Shown piece by piece: positions 11,290 to 20,735 of a DNA stretch of 64,000 bases. The stretch is from Adiantum capillus-veneris. Its lineage: Eukaryota; Streptophyta; Polypodiopsida; Polypodiales; Pteridaceae. The DNA is taken from the NCBI GenBank assembly GCA_014529385.2, contig CM043944.1, positions 59,905,268 to 59,969,267 on the forward strand, read 5' to 3'. Under the pieces are notes generated by a model, which had not been told where the DNA came from, ran no database searches, and saw nothing but the letters and a program-made list of their open reading frames with translations. The position numbers and the translations under genes are program-made. Position 1 is the first letter of the stretch. Each line of letters begins with the position of its first letter.

Positions 11290-12307
11290 TACTTACTTTC
11301 ACCTTATCTACCATCAATAATGCTCTCTTTTGAGCCCACACCCATGACTCAAGCAGACAAAGAAGACCCGCAATGTTTTGATATTCAAAAAAATCATAAT
11401 CCTTATTTGTTAGCTTGTAAATTAGGATTTCCAATAATCTTTATGAGAGGTCTCCAACCTATAAATAGGCCCCTCTCCTTCTTGTAAAACAACCTCCAAC
11501 ATCTCACATAGCACCCCAACACTCTATGCGTGAGGAGAGACTTAGGTGTAGCAACCACTTGTGAGCTTCACTGTTGGTGTGAGAGAAGCCTTCAAGCTAC
11601 ACATTTCAAGTGAGAGAGCGTGAGTTCCTCAAATCTCAAAACCACTATTGTATATGCTCCTTCATCATCAATAAATTGAGGTTTGGTGCATCAAAGGCGT
11701 GATTCGACGTTCAAATCTTCGTCCTTCCATTTGTGCAATACGGTTTGGTGAATTCAAGGTGACTTGTGTATTTTGGGTTTTTATCGGTTGATCTTGATTT
11801 TAGAAAGTGTTTTAGTGTGTTTTTTCATTGCCAGTTTTTTGTCCATTGTAAGAGGGTATTGTGGTGAGAGGTCTCCCACACCCTAAGACAATGTGTGTGT
11901 GTTTTGGCAATGTTTAGCAATCACTAAGCATTGAGTGAGTTTTGTACAAGTTCTACGATAGCATCATAACGAACCATCTCCATTTGCAAGTCACAAATAA
12001 GGTATTACGCAAGATCCTTTCCTCTCTCTCTTCCCTTTGCTCTAGCTCTCTCTGGTCCATTTTGTGTGTGTCTTGGTGTGAGGTTGCTTGTGTGTGTTGT
12101 GTGGTGCATCTTCTTGGTTGTGCCAAAATCTCTCTTGCGTCCTAGTTCGCAAACCATAACTAGGTGGTGCCCCTATCTTGTTTGGGTTTGGCTGTGGGTT
12201 TGTTGTTGTGTTGTGCTTGTGGTTGCCCCAGCCCCAATTGAGCAGCACGGGAGCCTTGAGGGGTGTTTAGTGGTCGCCTCTCTTGTTGCCCGCCCCGGAC
12301 CGCCTCA
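9706..12307 (+). repeat. 3' LTR of the gag-only element (2602 bp)
   Basis: A copy of 4521-7189. The TATA box is at 11460-11467 and the CT tract at 11247-11287 (41 bp). It ends ...CCGCCTCA at 12307, followed by ATATA of the target duplication. Confidence 0.9.
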
Positions 12308-12409
12308 ATATAGGCCCTTGGCCCTTTTCCATATATAGACCCCTTTACTGCATGTGTGTCCGGCACGTTACCAGGGCCGTGCCCGCCTAGTCCTACCCTT
12401 GGCATGACA
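12308..12409 (-). repeat. 5' LTR of element A, second part
   Basis: The continuation of the LTR broken at 4520, ending GGCATGACA. With 4466-4520 and allowing for the duplicated ATATA it gives the same length as the intact copy (152 bp). Confidence 0.85.
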
Positions 12410-12864
12410 TGCGGCATCGGGCTTGGGTTTCATACGGGTCCCTCAAGGGTCGCACCCTTTTATTGAAGGGGTGCTTCCCATTGGGGATGTCATGCTGCTA
12501 TGACAATACCCAAGGGGCTCCCACGAGTCAGTTCCCACCTAACTTGAAGACCAAGGCGTTCCAAAAATAGAAGCGAGGTGTCACACATGCAAAAAAGGAG
12601 CCGAAAAAAGGGAGTCGACCCCAAAAATAGAGAGAGCTCTCACGCGCCAAAGAGGGATTTTTTAATTTTTTGCGAGTTGAGAGGCAATTTTGAAAAGGAA
12701 GAGCTCGTTTTGGAGGAGGACAGGGGGAGCTCAAGGAGGGTTTTCTTGGAGGAGAAAGAGGAGAGCAAAAGGGGAGAAAGTGGAAGCGTATTTTTGTTTT
12801 TTTGAAGGTGAACGAGGAGGGAGATCTCTCTCTCGTTCTGAAAGCTAAGCAAGCAAGAAGCATA

Positions 12865-12931
<67 letters not shown>

Positions 12932-13451
12932 AAGACTCAAGGGAACATCAACGCGGAAGGGAAGGAGCTTGGGCATTGAAGCTCAAGTTTTTTTGGTCAA
13001 AGCAAAGAGAAGGCGCTCTAAAAGGGCAAAATAAAGCAGGAGTTTGATTTCGAGCGAATTGAAGAAATGGTGTCTACGGATTGTTTCCATCGGGGTTGGG
13101 CTATCTCAATAGGGGTTTGTAAATCAATAGGAATACCAATGTTGGTGTATGCAACCGATTTGTACCGAAGGGCTTTCAGTTATCAATTTTAATGGAAGCA
13201 TCTATGGATTTCTAGTGCCAAATTAGTGTCGATATCTTGATTCAATTTGTTATTAGCCATTAATCTTGTTTTGAACTATGATAATACTCCGTAATTTCTC
13301 TTCAAGCATCCCTAAACCGTCTTACTAACACTAAAACCGATCCTAACTGCACTTATTTCCCCTGGTTTGCACCTTGACTGCTGACTACCCATCTACAGCT
13401 AGAAGCCCGACGCTTTCTCGATCAACCCCCCGGAGACGTATGCACTCCGAC
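12410..13451. other. Spacer right of element A
   Basis: It starts with the TGCGG duplication and contains a 60-bp TC tract at 12867-12926. The short open frames near the tract are repeat artefacts. I recognise no gene. Confidence 0.5.
12867..12926. repeat. (TC)30 microsatellite
   Basis: An uninterrupted 60-bp TC tract. Confidence 0.97.
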
Positions 13452-14760
13452 AATGTCTAATAATCTCAAGTCTAAGTCCAAGGCTAGATTGGTTACTAAG
13501 GGATTCAAACAGTAGAAGGGAGTTGACTTTGATGAAATCTTCTTGCGCATGGTCAAGATTACTATAGTGTAAACCGTGCTTGGCCTAGTAGCCATTGAGA
13601 ACATGGATCTTGTCCAAATGGATGTGAAGACTGCCTTTCTTCATGGGGATCTTGAAGAGGATGTTTACATGAAGCAACATGAAGGTTTTGAACAACCTAG
13701 CAGGGAAGAGGTTGCATGAAAACTCAAGAAAGCACTGTATGGATTAAAGCAAGGTTCAAGGAAGTGGTATCAAAAGTTTGAAGCTTTTATGTGGTCCTAA
13801 GATTTTAGAAGCAATCAAGAGGATAACTTCTTGTATACAAAAAGACTTATTGATCATTCTCATCTTATATGTAGATGGCATACTCATTGTAGAAACTTCC
13901 ACTAAGAAGATTGTCTTATTAAAAAAAATGTTGAGCAAAACCTTTGCTATGAAGGATTGGGCGAAACAAATCATTTTCTTGGAATTCATATCAAGAGAGT
14001 TAGGAAAAAGGGATTTCTTGAGTTATCTCACAAATCTTATATCCACAAGGTCTTGCAGTGTTTCAATATGCAAGGGGGGAAGGAAATGAGTTCCCCACCA
14101 TCCTTAAGGAAGGATGATTCTCCCAAATCAAACACTAAGAGAGAAAAAATGAGAAGTGTGCCATATTCTTAAGAAATCTTATGTATGCTATGGTAGCTAC
14201 AAAACTAAACCTTGCATTTGAAGTGGGAATGGTTAGCTGGTATATAGCTAATCTTGGCAAGCAGCATTGGAGAGCAATGAAACATATCCTCATCTACTTG
14301 AAGGGTACAACAAGAAAGTATGTATGCTTAGGTAATAGCGATGTATTTAATGTTCTTTACACATATGCAGATTATGCGGGCTGCAAAGAAATTAGGAGAT
14401 CTGTATTTGGCTACATATTCATATTTACAGGAGAAACCATTTTTTGGAGATCATCTCCAAGATTGTATGTCTTCTTTTACTATAGAGGGCAAAGTATGTT
14501 GCACCATCAATGGCAGTAAGGAAGCTATATGGTTGACATGTTTAGTGGAAAATTTAGAAATTCAATAGGTTCTTTTCCATTGTGATAGTTAGAGTGCCAT
14601 TGCTTTGGCAAGGAATCCCATGTTTCACTCCAAGTCAAAACACATTGAGGTGAGGTACCAGCTCATTTGTGATGAGTTGACGGATAAGCACGTGGAGCTT
14701 ATCAAGGCCCACACTTACAACCCATCAAATTCTCTTACAAAGTTCCTGGCAATGGAGTAG
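13452..14760 (+). pseudogene. Ty1/copia reverse transcriptase-RNase H relic
   Basis: In shifting frames the plus strand shows copia pol marks in order: KARLVTKGFKQ then a stop and GVDFDEIF (about 13470-13545), MDVKTAFLHGDLEEDVYMKQ (about 13620-13680), KKALYGLKQG (about 13728), NHFLGIHIKRV (about 13966), YMAVATKLNLAF-like residues (about 14184), LKGTTRKYVCLGNSD (about 14300), and the RNase H end SKHIEVRY with a following VELIKAHT (about 14635-14710). In an intact element this enzyme copies RNA to DNA. Several stops and frameshifts and the lack of gag, integrase and LTRs show a dead fragment. Confidence 0.85.
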
Positions 14761-14956
14761 TTTTGCATATTACATTGACTTGATGGGTGTAGAGTGAACA
14801 CAATTGTACAGGGGTGAATCTGTCATGCTTCATGGTTGTACATACTAGCTTTAATCATAGCCACTTATGGTCACATTCACCTTTTAGTGCTAGGTTTTTG
14901 GGGTAAAGGCTAGTTGACCACCTGCCACTTATGAACCCTACACACTAACTTACTTG

Positions 14957-16752
14957 CTATTTTACCCTTCTATTATATACAGTAAAGGAGATAGTAGGCA
15001 CTTGATTGCCAATATGTGGTGTTTCTCCCAATTCTTGTCTCTTCTCTTTCTTTTCCTCTCCACACACACACACACACACACTCACACACATAGACACATG
15101 CATAGGCACATCGTCCTTCACTTTTGTGAGTGCTTTACATTTGGAATACATATTGACAAAATCACCCTCAAGGAAAATTTTTTTCTCTAGCAGCAATCTC
15201 ATAATGAATTCTTTACCCATGTCAATACCTTGGGTAAGGCCACATGCTTCCAAGGTACAAGCATAGGTGGTTACATCTAGACAGAGTCATTCCCTTATAA
15301 ATGAGAAGACATCAAGGATCTTCCTTGCCAAAACCATGCTGGGAATATTGTGCAATCAACAGGTTCCAAGATATGATATTTTTGACTTTTTGTGCTTTCA
15401 TAATGACCCCTCATTTTCCACACATATTGACCAAGTAATTTCCTAGTAGCACATGTTTCTCCAATATCCCTTGCAATCTCATTGTCACCCATGTGAAGGT
15501 TATGTGTAAGGCTACATGCCTTCAAGTTTTAAGCATAAGTCATTGCATTTGGAGAGAGTCCTTTCCTAAGAATCTTGCAAAAACAACACGAACCTTGTTT
15601 GACATATCCATGTTGGGTATATTCCATAATCAACACATTCCAAAAGATGGCATTTCAGACAAAAATCTCATTAAGAGCTTTTTGTATGGCATACGTATCA
15701 ACCAAAGCATTGACAAACATCCCCTGACAAGCAATTGCATCATGAACTCTCTCACACATGTAAAGGTATCGCATAAGGCTACATGCCAGAGGACTTCAAG
15801 ATATAAACATAGGTGATTGCATTTGGGTAAAGGCCTTTCCTTGCATCTAAAAAATAGCATCAACTTCCTTACCACAACCATGTTCGGCATATCCTATAAT
15901 CAACATGCTCCAAGAGACAACATCTCAGAAAGGATGCACATCAAGAAATTTTTGTGCTTTAGTGAGGGTCCTACATTTGACATACATAATAATCAAGGAT
16001 TTCCAAGTACATGTCAACCCCTGACTAGCAATCTCATCATGAATTCCCTTGCCCATGTGAAGGTCTTGTGTAAGGCCACAAGGTGTCAAGGTGGAAACAT
16101 ACATGTCTCTTCACATTCGGTTGAAAAGCCCAATAGCTTCCATGCAAGGTCATGTGGGGCTGACAATCAACATGTTCAATCCATGCCTTACGTAAGGCCA
16201 CATACCTTCAAGGCACATGGAATGTCATATGGAGAGAGGTCTTCCCTTCAAACCTTGCCACAATCATACTGGGCATATCATGCAATCGTTGGGCTCTAAG
16301 TGATGAAATTCTAGACAAGAATCCCATCAAGAACTTATTGTACTTTCATGAGGGTACCACATTTGGAATACACATTTCTTTTAGAGGTAACCCACTATGG
16401 TGGAGTTGTTTGTATGCTCCTGACTTGGTAAAATCATTCTTTTGAGTAGCTAGTCAAAAAAGAAAAGCTCGTTACTTTTGACGACTCAAATTGTCTATGC
16501 ACCTATGCCATCCCATGGTCACCCTTTTGGCATATGTTAGAAGGATGGCTTTCCACAAGACCACATACCTTCCTATTGAAACTATTGAAAACATGAAAGT
16601 GCTTACTCAAAAGAGACTTAGTTAGCATAGCCCGAGATAAGTGCAATCCATGGGACTACATCCCAAGTGGTTAACTGAAGTAGAAAATTATGTGCATCTT
16701 GAAGGGGACCACACTTGGAATAGATATCCACTAAAGAGATTCAAAGAAAAAG
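14957..16752 (-). pseudogene. PLS-type PPR pseudogene
   Basis: Read on the minus strand, broken frames show PPR motifs in order: VDIYSKCGPLQDAHNFL then DVVPWIALISGYAN (about 16720-16630), CGLTQDLHMGKGIHDEIASQG (about 16080-16020), MYVKCRTLTKAQKFL and DVVSWSMLIIGYAEHG (about 15980-15880), and LEACGLTQGIDMGKEF (about 15250-15200). These match the repeat types of the intact gene at 30096-33218. Stops, frameshifts and a (CA)n tract at 15061-15080 break it. Intact PPR proteins of this class bind organelle RNA; this copy cannot. It is probably an old diverged paralogue, not a recent copy. Confidence 0.8.
15061..15080. repeat. (CA)10 microsatellite
   Basis: A CA tract followed by an interrupted extension to about 15106, inside the PPR pseudogene. 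Confidence 0.9.
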
Positions 16753-17028
16753 ATCTCTTTCATAGCCTTTCTTTGATATGTCTCGGCATTTTTTTCTTTG
16801 TTTCCTTCTTTCCAGGTGGATCCAACTTTTTGTTTACTTGCGAGGTGGCCACAGATAAGATTGGGATGAGCTATGGTGACAAGGAAAGATGCAAAAATGG
16901 TGCAAAGATGATGTACAAGAGTAAGGTATGCAAGCAAGAACTAATAGATGATGGCAATGAATAACATCAGTGAAATGATTTAACATTTTTAGATGGATAT
17001 GTTAATTGATTAGAGTGGCTCAAAATCT

Positions 17029-17381
17029 TGCAATGAGCTGGTCACTTTTGCCATCTATTCCAAGTTGGAGAGTTAGAGTTAGTCAAATTAGATTAGATAT
17101 ATAGATTTTAGATAGTGGATGACAAGACAAAGATTGAGATTGAAACAAAAGACAAGAGATTGGAATTAGAATTGGTATGTATTCATATATTGGAAATGTA
17201 AAGTTGGCATCAGATACAACTAGGAGAGAGCTAAATGACAAAAGGGTAACACTAGGCTCCAAAATGACTAGCCCACAAAATGAAGTAATGGGTCCTATTT
17301 ATAGGTACCTAAACTAGGCTCTGAGTGATTGTACATTGTGCAGTTACTTTGGATACGCAACTCCTTTTCTTTTTGCCAACA
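17029..17381 (-). repeat. 3' LTR of F1
   Basis: It matches 24424-24780 with many substitutions and an apparent shortened end. The minus-strand TATA is the reverse complement of 17295-17303. The right boundary is inferred from a purine tract on the minus strand just beyond it (about 17382-17400). Confidence 0.65.
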
Positions 17382-17799
17382 TCTCACCTTCCTTGTCAAT
17401 TTGAATACTTCTTGCATACTCATTGAATGGGTTCCCTAACTCAACTAGTTTGGGTTCCATCTCTAAACACCTCGGTCTTGATTCTTTGCATTTGTTTTCT
17501 CGTGACCCGTCTTTGTAGTCCTCCTTATCTCGGGCTAACTAATCTGGTGCGTTGCCATCTAGCGTTACTCTAGATTGGAATCAGTAAAATGTTTTGGATA
17601 TTGTTGTCTTTGTCTCTTCGTTAGTATTGCATTCAGATTGATCTTCTGGTATTATGGCCTTTTTCCAGCTCCTAGTGTTATCAATCTTGACTTGAATCCT
17701 CTGATTGGGCCCTTGCATTGCCAACATTCTAACCAGTGTTCTGACCAGCATAGTCGTGAATGGCTCCAGCACTTTGGAACCAACGTCTACCCAATATCA

Positions 17800-18020
17800 T
17801 ACCATATGCACCTTGTACATCCATCACTAGAAAGCTGGTTATAAATTTTTCTTTGCCCACTATGATTTGCAAGTTTTCTACCAAACCAGTGGCTTAAACC
17901 ACTCTTTGATCAGCCATTCATATCCTGAACGATGCTGGCTTCATCTCTAGAATACCCATTTTCTGCCTAACATGCTCACCCAAAATATTAACTCCTACAC
18001 CGTCATCCTATATTACTCCT
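17800..18020 (-). pseudogene. F1 retropepsin-like relic
   Basis: The minus strand reads DDGVGVNILGEHVRQKMGI, then after a short gap MADQRVV and GLVENLQIIVGKEKF. This is the pattern of plant Ty3 retropepsins: an active-site D[DSG]G followed by VN(I/V), with MADQ further on. Stops interrupt it. No RT follows towards the 3' LTR. Confidence 0.5.
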
Positions 18021-18077
18021 GACAAAGGTTCCCATTGATTTTTGAGCTTGTAATCAACTTGGATGATTAACACCTTA

Positions 18078-18521
18078 TCATCTTTGATGGCAAATAAGTC
18101 CATTGCCATTGCTTATGCTGCTTGCTTTCCCTTCATTTTGATGAACTTTCACAACTTCTGGTAAAGTGCGCCTGATATCATCTAATTTGATTGTGAGCTT
18201 TTCAATCCACTTGCACACCTTGATATAAATTTCATCTTGCTCATTACCAACAAAACTGCTATTTGATCTTGAAGACCGTTCTTCCAATTGACTATCTTTG
18301 TAGTGCCACTCAGCTGGCCTCTTGTGTTTGGTGGCTAGTTGACCCTTGTGTGAGCATTTATATTGCTCTCTAGCATTTTCCGTCCTCAGGTTAGTGTTCC
18401 CAATTTCAGTCAAGTCTGTTTTGACTTGTTGTACTTCCTCGGCTAGACTCTCTACTGCTATTATTATCGACTCATCCTGTCCATTACCGACCTCTTCCTT
18501 ACTAGACACCGCAATGGGCAT
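18078..18521 (-). pseudogene. F1 interior frame, unrecognised
   Basis: A 147-codon minus-strand frame rich in charged residues, lying between the gag and retropepsin relics. It resembles no domain I know and is probably a spacer of the F1 polyprotein. Confidence 0.35.
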
Positions 18522-18659
18522 ATTTATCCGAGCTACTGAGGGCTGTGGCGGAAACCTCTAGATGGTTTTGGCCTTTGAGCACTAAGGATTCTTCAACAGC
18601 TTCTTGGCTAGATCTTCTGTAATCTTGGCTGCCAGATTCCTTTGCTCTTGCCATTCATC

Positions 18660-19090
18660 AACAACCTTTTGTCTTTCCCTTTGCCTTCCAGTTATCTATG
18701 TGCTATTTCTATCTCCTAGCCTCTTTGATTTGCTTTGTTCCTTCTTAGGCTCTTCTGGTAGGTCCTCGATCACCACTCCCTTGATTTGGGTGATGACTCA
18801 CCAGAATCAAGGGAGTGGTGATCGAGGACCTACCAGAAGAGTCATCACCAGGTAGCTATGTGCTATTTCCATCTCTTGTCCTCTTCGATCTTCTTTGTTT
18901 CCTTCTTAGGCTCTTATGGTAGGTCCTCGATCACCACTCCCTTGATTCTAGTGATGATTCACCTTTGTCTTTCCCTTTGCCTTCCAGGTAGCTATGTGCT
19001 ATTTCTATCTCCTAGCCTCTTTGATCTGCTTTGTTTCCTTCTCAGGCTCTTCTGGTAGGTCCTCAATCACCACTCCCTTGATTCTACTGA
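18660..19090. repeat. Local triplicated repeat with an inverted piece
   Basis: A motif of about 140 bp (CTATGTGCTATTTC... then GGTAGGTCCTC) occurs three times. Between the first two copies a piece is inverted, giving a near-perfect hairpin with 37-bp arms at 18750-18786 and 18805-18841 and an 18-bp loop. Confidence 0.85.
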
Positions 19091-19149
19091 TGACTCACTA
19101 GAACTGGATCTACTGGATTTGGTTCAGCTTCTTCTTACTTCACATTATT

Positions 19150-20081
19150 AGAGAACTAGGTTGAAAATGACCGTACATCATGCAAGTGTAGTAGCTGAAA
19201 TTTCTTCGTCCAATTTCTACCTTGCCCTTAGCCATTATCCCCCTGATATTTCTCTTCTATTCCCAGTATTGGTACTAGCCTCATTTCTTTGTAGAGCCAA
19301 ATGATCCTTTTGTCTTCGCCAACTCTGAGTTTGTTAATGCAATCATAGATATATCTTTTTCCTTCTTGAAGTGATGGGTCCTTATCTTGCAATTGTTCCA
19401 CACATGGCCAAATGACTTGCAATATGTATACTAAGAACATTCATTAGATCGATGATCCCTAGATCGGCACTTTGAACACAAGGTCTCTATTTTACCAACT
19501 GAGGGTTTGATCTTGGACATTTCAGTGATTTTTTTTTACATTTCCTCCATCATCCTTGTTTAGGACCCTTTCTTCTTCCTCTTGACCTAAGCATTTGAGT
19601 CGTTGTCAAATAAACTAGAGCTGGAGCTAGACTCTACCTCCCCAGTAAATGTTTCACTGTCATTGGAGTCCAATCCGCCCTTATGACCCCTTTATTTCTT
19701 TGCTTGCTACTCGAGCTTCAGTGCTTTCTGGACCAAATAGTTGAACTTCTTAATCGGCACTAGAACCTCAAGTTCCCTAAGCTTTTTACTTTTGAACCCA
19801 CTGAGGAACTAGGCGCGTATTCTCTTTTCTAATGGAGGCTCATCATGTTGTCTTGTCAGTTCTTTGATCTTCTCTACATAGATCTGAATTGAAAGATTTC
19901 TCGACTTGATTTTATTTAACTCACATAGGATGTCCTCATCATCTTAATTATGAGTGTATTCCAGATGAAAGGCTTTGATCAACTTGCTATAGGTTATGAG
20001 CTGACATGTCAAATAGTGGTAATAGAATTTTCATGCTACATCATTCGGGGTTTGTGCAAAGTATTCTCCCTACTCATCTTT
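19150..20081 (-). pseudogene. F1 gag, C-terminal part with zinc knuckles
   Basis: Read from 20081 downward on the minus strand: YLTCQLITYSKLIKAF, then DILCELNKIKSRNL, then FLSGFKSKKLRELEVLV, as in retrotransposon capsids. Next comes CSKCRSRDHRSNEC followed by YCKSFGHVWNNC, two CCHC-type knuckles that in intact Gag bind genomic RNA. Stops are scattered through it. The N-terminal half lies at 23767-24340 beyond the nested chromovirus. Confidence 0.7.
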
Positions 20082-20242
20082 TGTCAGGACAAGGGCAAGG
20101 CTAGGGAGTCTTGGACTAGGCCAAGGGCCGGACTAGGCAATGTGGAAAGGGAATCCATCTAGGGAAAAGCGCTAGGATCTTGGCCTATATAGTGGGAGGT
20201 TGGGAGGTGGATTCTAGGCACTAGTCTCCCCTAGGTATTACA
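20082..20242 (+). repeat. 5' LTR of the chromovirus (161 bp)
   Basis: It starts TGTCAGGACAAGG and ends GGTATTACA. A TATATAG box lies near 20186. The 3' LTR is about 35 bp shorter through an internal deletion. Confidence 0.9.
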
Positions 20243-20735
20243 CCGGTATCAAGAGCCAAGTTGCCTTTTTTGGGAAAGGAGGGCGTGGTGTTTCTAAGCC
20301 ACAAAAAGCTTTTGCATGTTGCATGCCGTGGAGACTTTATCTTGCTAAGGGAGGAAGGCGAAGTCGAAAAGTGTGTGTAGGAGGGCTTGGGAAGGAGGAT
20401 CCGCCAGGTGAAGGTGCAACAAATTGGCCGCGAGTCGGCTCAACATGAGCGCCATGGCATGCTGAGAAACTTTCGACACGGGGGCGGTGCCCGGTTCTCA
20501 TCACCTCTCTCCTCCTCAACTCCGCTTGCCTTGCGCGCTGTCTGCTTGACGGCCATGGCTCTATGAGCTTTGTGTTCACATACAAAACGCCTAAGGCCTT
20601 TGCCTTAGGACTTAAAGTAACCTACGGGCGAGTACCCACATCGCATCAAGCAAGTCGCCATATCGCAGCTTCGAAGCCATGATAATTGCACATTGTGACC
20701 ACATACTCGGTTATGATCGGCGAAGGGGCCAGCAA
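20243..20735 (+). other. Leader of the chromovirus, gag-protease region missing
   Basis: It begins with the PBS and has no plus-strand coding pattern. GC content is higher than in the surroundings (20380-20560). A full-length relative would carry gag and protease here. Confidence 0.5.

Larger units (their letters stand above)
4521..12307 (+). mobile_element. Gag-only LTR retrotransposon with giant LTRs (TR-GAG type)
   Basis: The two LTRs (4521-7189 and 9706-12307) both start TGATAGCCG and end in CA. They bracket only about 2.5 kb of interior. Duplicated ATATA flanks the element (4515-4519 and 12308-12312, with one extra T at 4520). A PBS follows the 5' LTR by four bases and a purine tract precedes the 3' LTR. 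The interior carries one gag-like frame and no protease, RT, RNase H or integrase. This is the layout known in plants as TR-GAG elements, which depend on enzymes of autonomous relatives. The LTRs are very alike (two amino-acid-changing differences across the 345-bp stretch 5152-5496 versus 10278-10622), so the insertion looks fairly young. Confidence 0.85.
395..12409 (-). mobile_element. Element A: chromovirus-derived LTR element without intact pol, split by a nested element
   Basis: The LTRs run TGT...ACA on the plus strand, at 395-546 and at 4466-4520 joined to 12308-12409. A perfect 5-bp target duplication TGCGG flanks the whole (390-394 and 12410-12414). On the minus strand there is a PBS at 4451-4464 matching the initiator-Met type and a purine tract just inside the left LTR (about 547-562). 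Without the nested 4521-12307 insertion the element is about 4.2 kb. The interior has no intact gag, protease, RT or integrase. Only the last part of a chromovirus pol is recognisable at about 550-720. The structure is seen directly; calling it a non-autonomous chromovirus derivative is inference from that relic. Confidence 0.85.
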
